Shown here one piece after another: positions 5,782-13,128 of a stretch of DNA of 13,807 bases (positions are counted from its first letter, which is position 1; each line of letters begins with the position of its first letter). The notes below the pieces were generated by a model, which saw only the letters and a program-made list of their open reading frames with translations, did no database searches and had not been told where the DNA came from. Source of the stretch: Rhodoferax sp. OV413 (lineage in GTDB: Bacteria > Pseudomonadota > Gammaproteobacteria > Burkholderiales > Burkholderiaceae_C); assembly GCA_945861195.1 (NCBI GenBank), contig CAMATS010000025.1:1-13807 (forward strand), written 5' to 3'. The translations under genes were made by a program, and so were the position numbers.

Positions 5782-7118
5782 CTGAGAACACCGCCGATGT
5801 GACTGATATGAGCGGCTTGCCGCCCGCGCAAACGGCACCGCCAGTCCTGCAGCCCGAGCAGGCGGCAGACCCAGCGGCCGTGGAGCCCGGCGCGCAAAGC
5901 AGTCGATTCAATGACGTGGTGTCTGGTTTGTTCGATGCAGATGAAGCACAGCCAGACCTGCAACCGGCCCGGCGGGTCCTGGCCCCACAGGCCGAAAATC
6001 CCAAGTTGCACAAGGTGCTGGCCCAAAACGGCATGGGTTCGCGACTGGAGATGGAGCAGCTCATCATGGAGGGGCGCATCACGGTCAACAATGAGCCCGC
6101 ACACATTGGCCAGAGGATTCAGTTTGGAGACCATGTCAAAGTCAATGGCAAGCCGATCCGCATCCGGATTGATCCGCCACCGGCCCGGGTCATCGCATAC
6201 CACAAGCCCGCTGGTGAGGTGGTTACCCACGACGATCCACAGAACCGGCCCACTGTGTTTCGCCGTCTGCCCAAGTTGTTTCAGGGCAAATGGCAGTCGG
6301 TCGGCCGGCTTGACCTCAACACCGAGGGACTGCTCTTGTTCAGCAGTTCGGGGGAGCTGGCAAATCATTTGATGCACCCGCGCTTTGGATTGGAGCGGGA
6401 GTACGCCGTTCGAGTTTTGGGAGCCTTGAGCCGGGAGGAAAAGCAGCGACTGACCGACGGTGTCCAACTCGACGACGGCATGGCCCAGTTTGGCTCGATT
6501 GAAGAGGGCGGTGGCGAAGGTTCGAATTGCTGGTACCGGGTGACCATTTCAGAGGGCAGAAACCGTGAAGTAAGACGTATGTTTGAGGCGGTAGGCCATG
6601 CTGTCAGCCGGCTGATCCGTATCCGCTACGGCGCCATGCTGCTGCCGCGCGGCCTCAAGCGCGGGGCCTGGCTGGAGCTAGGCGAGACGGATATCAATCT
6701 GCTGATGCAGGCGGTCGGCAGTGCCCAGCCAAACACCAGCCGGGGCCGCGGCGATGGCCCCACCGGCCCAGGGGGGCGGGGACGTAATCGGGGCTCACGC
6801 GCTGGTGGCAGTGCGCGCAAGCCCAATGCCGGCCCACGGCCCGACCCGGCTGGCATACCGGACCCGATTCAGACCGCCACCAGCCTGGGCATGGGTGTTC
6901 GAAAGAACCGCCCAGAACGCGGCGAGCGCAGTGACCGCTCGGCAGCTGCGAGCCAACCCGACCCGATGAAAACTGCGTTTGGTTACATCGGCGCCGACAG
7001 TTTTACCCGTCAGCGGCAGGACCAGGGCCAACGCCGCAAAAGTGGTGGTGGTGCTGGCGGCAGCGGTGGCGGTGGCGGTGGCGGCGCATCGCGTCGCGGC
7101 GGTGGTCGTGGGCGCTGA
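5778..7118 (+). CDS. rluB: 23S rRNA pseudouridine synthase RluB with long Gly/Arg-rich tail
   Basis: A 446-residue RsuA/RluB-family enzyme; E. coli RluB (291 residues) makes pseudouridine 2605 in the 23S peptidyl-transferase region. Residues 1-70 are a poorly ordered Ala/Pro/Gln-rich leader. The S4 RNA-binding domain is at about 76-125 (LHKVLAQNGMGSRLEMEQLI). The catalytic domain has VGRLDLNTEGLLLFSSSGEL with the nucleophilic Asp at 179, then HPRFGLEREYAVRV and SEGRNREVRRMFEAVGH. The core ends near residue 315. About 130 residues of low-complexity tail follow, rich in Arg, Gly and Pro, with an island DPMKTAFGYIGADSFTR before the final poly-Gly/Arg stretch. The ribosome-binding site AGGAAG (5766-5771) sits in the end of scpB, about 7 nt before the ATG. 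RluB is chosen over RsuA, RluE and RluF from the GRLDLNTEG motif and scpB context; the tail may add RNA affinity. Confidence 0.93.
   Translation: MTENTADVTDMSGLPPAQTAPPVLQPEQAADPAAVEPGAQSSRFNDVVSGLFDADEAQPDLQPARRVLAPQAENPKLHKVLAQNGMGSRLEMEQLIMEGRITVNNEPAHIGQRIQFGDHVKVNGKPIRIRIDPPPARVIAYHKPAGEVVTHDDPQNRPTVFRRLPKLFQGKWQSVGRLDLNTEGLLLFSSSGELANHLMHPRFGLEREYAVRVLGALSREEKQRLTDGVQLDDGMAQFGSIEEGGGEGSNCWYRVTISEGRNREVRRMFEAVGHAVSRLIRIRYGAMLLPRGLKRGAWLELGETDINLLMQAVGSAQPNTSRGRGDGPTGPGGRGRNRGSRAGGSARKPNAGPRPDPAGIPDPIQTATSLGMGVRKNRPERGERSDRSAAASQPDPMKTAFGYIGADSFTRQRQDQGQRRKSGGGAGGSGGGGGGGASRRGGGRGR
7042..7086 (+). repeat. GGN-triplet low-complexity repeat in the rluB 3' end
   Basis: A run dominated by GGT and GGC triplets encodes the poly-Gly part of the RluB tail. 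It includes a near-perfect GGTGGC hexamer array at about 7065-7083. Such an array can change length by slippage, and the regularly spaced GG pairs on the + strand could form two-layer G-quadruplexes in the mRNA. It is in frame with rluB and causes no disruption. Confidence 0.7.
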
Positions 7119-7162
7119 GCAGGCCGACAAACTCTTAGCCGCTTTTGCCGCTTTGGGAGGCG

Positions 7163-7168
7163 TAAAAT
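7163..7168 (+). promoter_or_regulatory. Candidate -10 element of the ndk promoter
   Basis: TAAAAT lies 55 bp before the ndk ATG in the 99-bp gap after rluB. It matches the -10 consensus at five of six positions. A -35 at standard spacing is weak; TTGCCG at 7145-7150 is too close (12 bp). The break in tight gene packing here makes a promoter for the downstream ndk-rlmN-pilF-rodZ-ispG-hisS run plausible. Confidence 0.4.
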
Positions 7169-7176
7169 GCGCGGTC

Positions 7177-7200
7177 TTGCCACAGGGGCAAATTTCTTTT
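7177..7200 (+). terminator. Weak hairpin with T-rich tail in the ndk leader
   Basis: TTGCC (7177-7181), loop ACAGG and GGCAA (7187-7191) form a 5-bp stem followed by ATTTCTTTT. The layout resembles a weak intrinsic terminator. It could end read-through from rluB or act as an attenuator after the candidate ndk promoter. The stem is short, so it may be chance. Confidence 0.25.
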
Positions 7201-7217
7201 AAGGCGAATGTATTGAC

Positions 7218-7643
7218 ATGACTATCGAACGAACTCTCTCCATCATCAAGCCCGATGCGGTTGCTAAAAATGTGATTGGGCAAATCTATGCCCGGTTTGA
7301 GGCTGCCGGGCTCAAGGTGATTGCGGCCCGAATGGTGCATTTGTCCCGGCGTGAGGCAGAGGCCTTTTATGCGGTGCATCAGTCCCGGCCATTTTTCAAG
7401 GACTTGGTCGAGTTCATGATCTCCGGGCCGGTCATGATCCAGGCACTTGAAGGCGACAACGCAGTCCTTAAAAACCGTGATTTGATGGGTGCAACCGATC
7501 CGAAAAAGGCGGCAGCAGGCACCATTCGCGCAGATTTTGCTGACAGCATAGACGCCAACGCGGTGCACGGCTCGGATGCCGCTGAAACCGCTGCTGTTGA
7601 GCTCGGGTTCTTTTTCCCGGGCATGAACATTTACGGCCGATAA
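7218..7643 (+). CDS. ndk: Nucleoside diphosphate kinase
   Basis: A 141-residue NDK (E. coli 143), which moves the gamma-phosphate from ATP to other nucleoside diphosphates to balance NTP and dNTP pools in the cytosol. The N-terminus ERTLSIIKPDAVAKN is the family hallmark. The phospho-accepting His is at 117 in NAVHGSDAAETAAVEL, the standard NDK active-site signature. Nearby VMIQALEGDNAV and LMGATDPKKAAAGTIRADF complete the nucleotide pocket. AAGGCG about 11 nt before the ATG is a modest ribosome-binding site. The gene follows the longest gap of the right half and precedes rlmN by 8 bp, so it is probably first in this transcript. No unusual feature is seen. Confidence 0.98.
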   Translation: MTIERTLSIIKPDAVAKNVIGQIYARFEAAGLKVIAARMVHLSRREAEAFYAVHQSRPFFKDLVEFMISGPVMIQALEGDNAVLKNRDLMGATDPKKAAAGTIRADFADSIDANAVHGSDAAETAAVELGFFFPGMNIYGR

Positions 7644-7651
7644 GTCATCCC

Positions 7652-8800
7652 ATGACGGTCAATCTGCTCGATTACGATCTCGAGGGATTGGCTGTTTTTT
7701 GTGAAGGCCTGGGAGAGAAACGCTATCGTGCAGTTCAGTTGTTTCGTTGGATTCACCAAAAAGGCGCTACCCAATTTGATGCGATGACAGATTTGGCCAA
7801 GTCCCTGCGCCAAAAACTTCCGCTCGCCGCGCGGCTGACTGGACCCGTGTTGTTATCCCAGCATATTTCGGCAGACGGGACGATCAAGTGGCTGTTCGAT
7901 ATGGGCGGCGGAGATGCCATTGAAACCGTCTTTATCCCCGAGGAAGATCGCGGTACCCTGTGCATTTCATCCCAGGCCGGTTGTGCCGTGGGCTGCCGTT
8001 TTTGTTCGACCGGGCACCAAGGCTTCAGCCGCAACCTGAGCACTGCTGAAATCCTGGGGCAGCTGTGGTTTGCCGAGCATTTTCTGCGCCGGCACCTGCA
8101 GCAGTCTGAGCGGGTGATCTCCAATATCGTCATGATGGGCATGGGTGAGCCCTTGCAAAATTATGCAGCACTGCTGCCCGCCTTGCGGGTGATGCTCGAT
8201 GACCACGGTTATGGCTTATCAAGGCGGCGCTTGACGGTTTCGACCTCGGGCGTGGTACCCATGATGGACCGCTTGGCGTTGGACTGCCCGGTGGCATTGG
8301 CGGTGTCCCTGCATGCCCCGAGCGACAGTCTGCGCGACAGTCTGGTGCCATTGAACAAAAAATACCCGCTGCTTGAATTGCTCGACGCCTGCACCCGCTA
8401 TCTGGCCCATGCGCCGCGCGACTTCATCACCTTTGAATACTGCATGCTCGATGGGGTCAACGACCAACTGTCCCATGCGCAGGCCTTGGTGCAGTTGCTG
8501 CGACAGCGCACCAAACAGGGCTTGACTTGCAAATTCAACCTGATTCCCTTTAACCCCTTTCCGGCGTCTGGCCTGCTGTGTTCCAAGCCGGCTCAGGTAC
8601 AGGCCTTTGCCAAGGTGCTCAGCGATGCCGGCATCGTGACCACGGTGCGCAAGACTCGGGGTGATGACATCGATGCCGCTTGCGGCCAACTCGCCGGTGA
8701 TGTCCAAGACCGCACCGGTGTGGGCCAACGCATGTTTCGGCAGCGTCGCCTGATGACTGCGCCGGCAGCCGAGGCTGCCATGTCTGTGCCGGGGGCTTGA
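7652..8800 (+). CDS. rlmN: Dual-specificity RNA methyltransferase RlmN
   Basis: A 382-residue radical SAM enzyme (E. coli 384) that adds the C2 methyl to A2503 of 23S rRNA and to A37 of some tRNAs, aiding proofreading in the peptidyl-transferase centre. The 4Fe-4S cluster motif CX3CX2C is at C111, C115 and C118. C104, seven residues before C111, matches the E. coli resolving Cys 118. C344 in DDIDAACGQLAGD matches the Cys that carries the methyl intermediate (C355 in E. coli). The presence of both marks this as RlmN. IVMMGMGEPLQNY and VSTSGVVP are SAM-binding segments, and VALAVSLHAPSD follows. The N-terminal RNA-binding part includes YRAVQLFRWIHQKG. It starts 8 bp after ndk and ends 3 bp before pilF. 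The last 30 or so residues after C344 are a slightly extended, variable tail. Confidence 0.97.
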   Translation: MTVNLLDYDLEGLAVFCEGLGEKRYRAVQLFRWIHQKGATQFDAMTDLAKSLRQKLPLAARLTGPVLLSQHISADGTIKWLFDMGGGDAIETVFIPEEDRGTLCISSQAGCAVGCRFCSTGHQGFSRNLSTAEILGQLWFAEHFLRRHLQQSERVISNIVMMGMGEPLQNYAALLPALRVMLDDHGYGLSRRRLTVSTSGVVPMMDRLALDCPVALAVSLHAPSDSLRDSLVPLNKKYPLLELLDACTRYLAHAPRDFITFEYCMLDGVNDQLSHAQALVQLLRQRTKQGLTCKFNLIPFNPFPASGLLCSKPAQVQAFAKVLSDAGIVTTVRKTRGDDIDAACGQLAGDVQDRTGVGQRMFRQRRLMTAPAAEAAMSVPGA

Positions 8801-8803
8801 CCG

Positions 8804-9652
8804 ATGCCAGAAAAACTTGCCCTGCAGGCTGCGGGTTGGCGTGGGCTTCGGGCGGCGCTGGTTCTTGGCATGGGCATGGCTGTTTTGGCCGGGTTAGGGG
8901 TCCTGGGCGCTTGTGCGTCTGCGCCAGAGGCTGCAGCGGTGGCCGCTGGCGACCTGCTAACCCCATCCGATGAGACGGCGGCGCGCAAGCGGGCCCGGAT
9001 TCGCCTCGAACTTGCCCTCGCTTATTTTGAACAGGGACAAACCACGATTGCTCTGGACGAACTCAAGCTGGCGCTTCAGGCTGATCCGGTGTATGCCCCG
9101 GCACACAATTTGCGCGGTCTGATCTATTTGCGTCTCAAAGATTTTTCTGTTGCCGATGAAAGCTTCAGGAAGGCTCTGGTGCTCAATCCGCGCGATGCCA
9201 ATGTGAGGCACAACCTTGCTTGGCTGTTGTGCCAGCAGCAGCGCTGGCCAGAATCCTTTGAGCGTTTTGAGCAGGTGCTGTCTGACCCGGGCTACACCGA
9301 GCAGGCAAAAACCTTTCGCGTGCTGGGACTGTGTCAGGCCAGGGCTGGAATGTCAGACCAGGCAGAGCGTAATTTGCTCAAATCCCACGAGTACGATCCG
9401 GCCAACCCGGTCACACTGTTCAATTTGGCGGCCCTGATGCATGCGCGTGGCGATTTGCCCCGCGCTCAGTGGCATGTCAGGCGGCTCAACAACAGCGAGC
9501 TGGCCAATGCCGAATCCTTTTGGCTGGGTGTCAAGGTCGAGCGGGGTCTGGATAATCTTGTTGCCATGGAACAGCTGAGCCTCCAATTGGTCAAGAGATT
9601 TCCGCTGTCGCGCGAGTCTGATTCCCTGCAACGGGGCGCTTTTGATGAGTGA
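8804..9652 (+). CDS. pilF: Type IV pilus biogenesis/stability lipoprotein PilF (PilW)
   Basis: A 282-residue lipoprotein with tandem TPR repeats. In Pseudomonas PilF and Neisseria PilW this pilotin lets the PilQ secretin reach or assemble in the outer membrane. The signal peptide is long (36 residues, basic at K4, R13 and R16). The lipobox is LGAC with the lipidated Cys at 37. At least four or five TPR units follow from about 63 to 233, including ALAYFEQGQTTIALDELKLAL, LRGLIYLRLKDFSVADESF, NLAWLLCQQQRWPESFERF and LFNLAALMHARGDLPRAQWH. The last helices (NAESFWLGVKVERGL) are typical of the PilF/PilW family. It sits between rlmN (3 bp gap) and rodZ (overlap), the usual betaproteobacterial position. 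No other pilus gene is in the window, so a pilus role rests on the family and this conserved context. Confidence 0.92.
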   Translation: MPEKLALQAAGWRGLRAALVLGMGMAVLAGLGVLGACASAPEAAAVAAGDLLTPSDETAARKRARIRLELALAYFEQGQTTIALDELKLALQADPVYAPAHNLRGLIYLRLKDFSVADESFRKALVLNPRDANVRHNLAWLLCQQQRWPESFERFEQVLSDPGYTEQAKTFRVLGLCQARAGMSDQAERNLLKSHEYDPANPVTLFNLAALMHARGDLPRAQWHVRRLNNSELANAESFWLGVKVERGLDNLVAMEQLSLQLVKRFPLSRESDSLQRGAFDE

Positions 9653-10523
9653 GCCGACAGCCTTGCCCGAGCAGGCGCCAGACCTGGGCGCTGGCCGGGC
9701 CGATTCGCCCGAGCGGCCTGGCGCCATGCTGCGCGCTGCCCGCGAAGCCAAGGGTCTGCATATCGGCGCCTTGGCGGTGGCCTTGAAAGTGCCTGTCAGG
9801 AAGCTCGAGGCGCTTGAAGCGGACCGGCTCAGTGAATTACCTGACATGGTGTTCGCCCGCGGCTTGGCGGCCAGTATTTGCCGGGCCCTGAATATTCCGG
9901 ATGCCCCGATTCTTGCCAAGCTGCCGCAGCGCCTTGTGCCCCGGCTCAACCTAGAAGACGGCGGCCTCAACGCCACCTACCGCGTCAAAGGGCAGCGAAC
10001 TGAGGCGTCGATTGCAGGGCAGTTGTTAAAGCCCCCTGGCATAGCTGTTCTTGCACTGCTGATTGCCGGGTTGGTGATGGTTTTCTTCCCCTTTCACCAG
10101 GTGTTGCAAAGCCAGGATGATGTTGCCGCCGTGCCGCTTGAAACACCTGGTGCAGCGCCGCTGAACCCGCCGGTCGAAGCCCGTCCACAGTTGGCCGATA
10201 CACCTGCCTCAGGTGCCGGCGCGGCCGCCTTGCCCGGCACTCCACCGGCCAGTGCGCTGGCGTTGGTGGAGGGGCCGGCTAGCCGCAGCGGTCTGCTGGT
10301 GCTGCAGGCCCGCGGCTTGTCCTGGGTCGAGGTGACCGATGCCAAGGGTGAAGTGAAGCTGCGCAAGCACCTGTCACAGGGTGATGTGCACGGCTTCTCG
10401 GCTGCTTTGCCGATGTCGGTGGTGTTGGGCAATGCGGACATGATGAGTGTTCAGATTCGCGGCGTAAATTTTGATTTAACTGCGTCAACCAAAGACAAGG
10501 TTGCCCGTTTCGAGGTGAAATAA
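9645..10523 (+). CDS. rodZ: Cytoskeleton protein RodZ
   Basis: A 292-residue bitopic inner-membrane protein that links MreB filaments to the elongation machinery and so sets rod shape. Order: N-terminal leader (1-25); a cytoplasmic XRE-type helix-turn-helix domain (about 26-92, GAMLRAAREAKGLHIGALAV), which in RodZ binds MreB; a membrane segment (131-150, PGIAVLALLIAGLVMVFFPF); a Pro/Ala-rich periplasmic linker (about 155-212); and the C-terminal DUF4115-type beta domain (about 215-292, RGLSWVEVTDAKGEVKL). Tandem starts TTG-ATG occur at 9642 and 9645. I use the ATG, which overlaps the pilF stop by 8 bp; TTG would add one Met. The 3' end overlaps ispG by 1 bp. The linker is longer than in some homologues but not unusual. 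A generic DNA-binding regulator is ruled out by the membrane segment and C-terminal domain. Confidence 0.93.
   Translation: MSEPTALPEQAPDLGAGRADSPERPGAMLRAAREAKGLHIGALAVALKVPVRKLEALEADRLSELPDMVFARGLAASICRALNIPDAPILAKLPQRLVPRLNLEDGGLNATYRVKGQRTEASIAGQLLKPPGIAVLALLIAGLVMVFFPFHQVLQSQDDVAAVPLETPGAAPLNPPVEARPQLADTPASGAGAAALPGTPPASALALVEGPASRSGLLVLQARGLSWVEVTDAKGEVKLRKHLSQGDVHGFSAALPMSVVLGNADMMSVQIRGVNFDLTASTKDKVARFEVK
10512..10518 (+). promoter_or_regulatory. Strong ribosome-binding site of ispG inside the rodZ end
   Basis: GAGGTGA is an almost full match to the anti-Shine-Dalgarno sequence and lies 4 nt before the ispG ATG at 10523. It also encodes part of the last rodZ codons (Phe-Glu-Val-Lys). 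It is the best ribosome-binding site in the window and confirms the ispG start. Confidence 0.75.
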
Positions 10524-11794
10524 TGGACTGCTCTGTACCAATTGAATCTGCCTATGCCCGGCCCCGGCAGTCTAGGCAGGCGCGCGTCGTCTGGAACTCC
10601 CGTGTGGTCACGGTGGGCGGGGATGCCCCGGTCCGGGTGCAGTCCATGACCAATACCGACACGGTTGATGTCATCGGCACAGCGATTCAGGTGAAAGAAC
10701 TCGCGCTGGCCGGCTCCGAGATGGTGCGCGTGACCGTGAATACGCCCGAGGCTGCGCAGGCTGTGCCTTTTGTGCGTGAGCAACTGGACCGGATGGGCAT
10801 TGATGTGCCTCTGGTAGGCGATTTCCATTACAACGGACACCGCTTGTTGACAGACTTTCCCGACTGTGCTCAGGCTCTGTCCAAGTACCGCATTAACCCG
10901 GGCAATGTCGGTAAGGGCGACAAGCGGGACCGCCAGTTCGGCCTGATGATCGAGGCGGCAATGCGCTGGGACAAGCCGGTGCGCATTGGCGTGAACTGGG
11001 GCAGCCTGGACCAAGAATTGCTGGCCGGACTGATGGATGACAACAGCCGCCGCGCCACGCCCTGGCCGGCCAAGCCAGTGATGTACGAGGCGCTGATCAC
11101 ATCGGCCATTGAATCTGCCCGGCGTGCCGGCGAGATGGGCATGAACCCCAATCAGATTATTTTGTCTTGCAAGGTGAGCGGGGTGCAGGACCTGGTCTCG
11201 GTGTATCGGGAACTCGCCAGGCGCTGCGACTACCCCTTGCACTTGGGCTTGACTGAGGCTGGCATGGGCAGCAAGGGCGTTGTGGCTTCCAGCGTGGCCC
11301 TGGGCATCTTGCTTCAGGAGGGCATTGGCGACACGATTCGTGTCTCGCTCACCCCGCAGCCCGGCGAGTCCCGAACCCAGGAGGTGGTGGTTGCCTCCGA
11401 TATTTTGCAGGCACTCGAGCTGCGCTCCTTTGTGCCGAGTGTCACCGCCTGCCCCGGTTGTGGTCGTACGACCAGCACCACGTTCCAAGAGTTGACCCAA
11501 CAGATCGAGGGTTTTTTACGCTCCCAGATGCCGCTCTGGCGCGACCAATACCCCGGGGTGGAAAAACTGCGTGTTGCCGTCATGGGATGCATCGTGAACG
11601 GCCCCGGGGAAAGCAAGCATGCTGATATTGGCATCAGCCTGCCCGGCACCGGCGAGGCCCCGGCGGCCCCGGTGTTCATTGACGGCGAGAAATGCATGAC
11701 CCTGCGGGGCGACGCGATTGCACAGGAGTTCCAGAAAATTGTTGAGCAGTACATTGACAAGCGCTTTGGCAAAGCAGCGATGGCCACACAGTGA
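10523..11794 (+). CDS. ispG: 4-hydroxy-3-methylbut-2-en-1-yl diphosphate synthase (IspG/GcpE)
   Basis: A 423-residue 4Fe-4S enzyme of the MEP (non-mevalonate) isoprenoid pathway. It reductively opens the cyclic diphosphate MEcPP to HMBPP, usually with flavodoxin or ferredoxin as electron donor. The TIM-barrel part has VRVQSMTNTDT, LVGDFHYNGH and YRINPGNVGKG. The cluster ligands are C310 and C313 (ACPGCGRTT) and C356 (MGCIVNGPGE), with the fourth-ligand Glu at 363 in NGPGE. It is about 50 residues longer than the E. coli enzyme (372). Part of the excess is an insert at about 165-190 (MDDNSRRATPWPAKP), and the rest comes from the N-terminus and smaller inserts; longer forms are known in betaproteobacteria. 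The ATG shares its A with the rodZ stop (TAATG), and the stop overlaps the hisS GTG start (GTGA). Confidence 0.97.
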   Translation: MDCSVPIESAYARPRQSRQARVVWNSRVVTVGGDAPVRVQSMTNTDTVDVIGTAIQVKELALAGSEMVRVTVNTPEAAQAVPFVREQLDRMGIDVPLVGDFHYNGHRLLTDFPDCAQALSKYRINPGNVGKGDKRDRQFGLMIEAAMRWDKPVRIGVNWGSLDQELLAGLMDDNSRRATPWPAKPVMYEALITSAIESARRAGEMGMNPNQIILSCKVSGVQDLVSVYRELARRCDYPLHLGLTEAGMGSKGVVASSVALGILLQEGIGDTIRVSLTPQPGESRTQEVVVASDILQALELRSFVPSVTACPGCGRTTSTTFQELTQQIEGFLRSQMPLWRDQYPGVEKLRVAVMGCIVNGPGESKHADIGISLPGTGEAPAAPVFIDGEKCMTLRGDAIAQEFQKIVEQYIDKRFGKAAMATQ

Positions 11795-13116
11795 GTCAGC
11801 CCATGAGTAGGCCGCAAACTCCAGCCCCTGCGGCCCGCCTGAATGGCGTCAAGGGTATGAATGATGTGTTGCCGCCGAATTCCGCGGCGGTGGAGGCCTT
11901 AGAGGCCCGGGTGCGACGCTTGATGGCCCGCTACGCCTACCGCAACATCCGCACGCCGATTGTCGAGCACACGCAGCTGTTCACCCGCGGACTCGGTGAG
12001 GTCACGGACATCGTCGAAAAAGAGATGTACACCTTTGAGGACCGGCTCAATGGTGACTCCCTGACATTGCGCCCAGAGTGCACGGCTGGCGTGGTGCGCG
12101 CCGTGGTGGAGCATGCCATGCTCTACGATGGTGGCAAACGGCTCTACTACATCGGCCCGATGTTCCGGCATGAGCGTCCGCAGCGGGGGCGCTACCGGCA
12201 ATTTGACCAGGTCGGCGCTGAGGCACTGGGCTTCGGTGGAGCAGAGGTTGATGCAGAACTTATCCTGCTGGCAGTGGCGCTGTGGCAGGACCTCGGTCTG
12301 AGTGATCTGCGGCTTGAAATCAACAGCCTGGGCCAGCCGGCCGAGCGGCTGCAGCATCGTCGGGCCTTGATTGAGTATCTCGAGCAGCATGCTGAGCTGC
12401 TCGATGAGGACGCGCGCCGCCGACTGCACAGTAACCCACTGCGTATTCTCGACACCAAAAATCCGGCCCTGCAGCCGGTGGTTGCCGCAGCACCGCGCTT
12501 ACTGGATTTTTTGGGCCAGGATTCCTTGAGCCACTTTAATGCCCTGCGATCGATTCTTGATGCCAATGCGGTGGCCTACAGCGTCAATCCAAGACTGGTT
12601 CGCGGCATGGACTATTACAACCTCACCGTGTTTGAGTTCGTCACCGACCGCCTGGGCGCCCAGGGCACGGTGTGCGCCGGCGGTCGTTACGATTACCTGA
12701 TTGAGCAGCTTGGCGGCAAGCCTGCGCCAGCGGTCGGGTGGGCTCTCGGCGTCGATCGCCTGCTCGAGCTCCTCAAAGATCAGGGGCAGGAACGCCTTGA
12801 CATGGCTCCAGATGCCTATGCTGTAGTTGCCGACAAGAACGCCATGCCCCAGGTCTTGCAACAACTGCAGGCCTTGCGCGCGCTGGGCGTGAGTGTTCAG
12901 ATGCAGGCCAGCGTTGACGGTGTGATGGCCAGCTTGAAGTCCCAATTCAAACGCGCTGATGCCAGCGGTGCCCGCTTTGCGCTGGTTTTTGGCGCAGATG
13001 AGCTCAGCCGGCAAAGTGTGACGATCAAGCCGCTGCGTGACGGCAGCGGGGCCCAGATCAGCCATGCCTGGGCTGACATCGCGACTTGGGGGCCGACCCT
13101 ACAATCGCCCACTTAA
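11791..13116 (+). CDS. hisS: Histidyl-tRNA synthetase
   Basis: A class II aminoacyl-tRNA synthetase of up to 441 residues that charges tRNA-His in the cytosol, usually as a homodimer. The N-terminal KGMNDVLPP (21-29) begins the catalytic core. Motif 2 is MFRHERPQRGRYRQFDQ (from about 124). The histidine-specific motifs are LVRGMDYYNLTVFEFV (R271-GMDYY) and AGGRYDYLIEQLGG (297 on). Motif 3 is GWALGVDRL (316-324). An anticodon-binding alpha/beta domain fills the last 100 or so residues (YAVVADKNAMPQVLQQLQAL, SLKSQFKRADASGARFALV). The GTG at 11791 overlaps the ispG stop as GTGA. An ATG at 11803 would shorten the protein by four residues; neither has a clear ribosome-binding site, so the exact start is open. 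yfgM follows after 12 bp. Confidence 0.97.
   Translation: MSQPMSRPQTPAPAARLNGVKGMNDVLPPNSAAVEALEARVRRLMARYAYRNIRTPIVEHTQLFTRGLGEVTDIVEKEMYTFEDRLNGDSLTLRPECTAGVVRAVVEHAMLYDGGKRLYYIGPMFRHERPQRGRYRQFDQVGAEALGFGGAEVDAELILLAVALWQDLGLSDLRLEINSLGQPAERLQHRRALIEYLEQHAELLDEDARRRLHSNPLRILDTKNPALQPVVAAAPRLLDFLGQDSLSHFNALRSILDANAVAYSVNPRLVRGMDYYNLTVFEFVTDRLGAQGTVCAGGRYDYLIEQLGGKPAPAVGWALGVDRLLELLKDQGQERLDMAPDAYAVVADKNAMPQVLQQLQALRALGVSVQMQASVDGVMASLKSQFKRADASGARFALVFGADELSRQSVTIKPLRDGSGAQISHAWADIATWGPTLQSPT
13100..13105 (+). promoter_or_regulatory. Candidate -10 element before yfgM
   Basis: TACAAT lies in the last hisS codons, 24 bp before the yfgM ATG, a plausible promoter position. CTGACA at 13073-13078 resembles a -35, but the 21-bp spacing is too long. 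It shares the CTACAAT context with the candidate before scpB. Support is weak. Confidence 0.25.
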
Positions 13117-13128
13117 TTCGGCACCCCC

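Noticed and set aside
5727..6467. 246-codon open frame on the - strand opposite rluB
   Set aside because: It is antisense to the S4 and catalytic parts of rluB and has no domain or signal features of its own.
10451..11500. 349-codon open frame on the - strand opposite ispG
   Set aside because: Its translation is His/Gln-rich with no recognisable domain, and it mirrors the codon pattern of ispG; a shadow frame.
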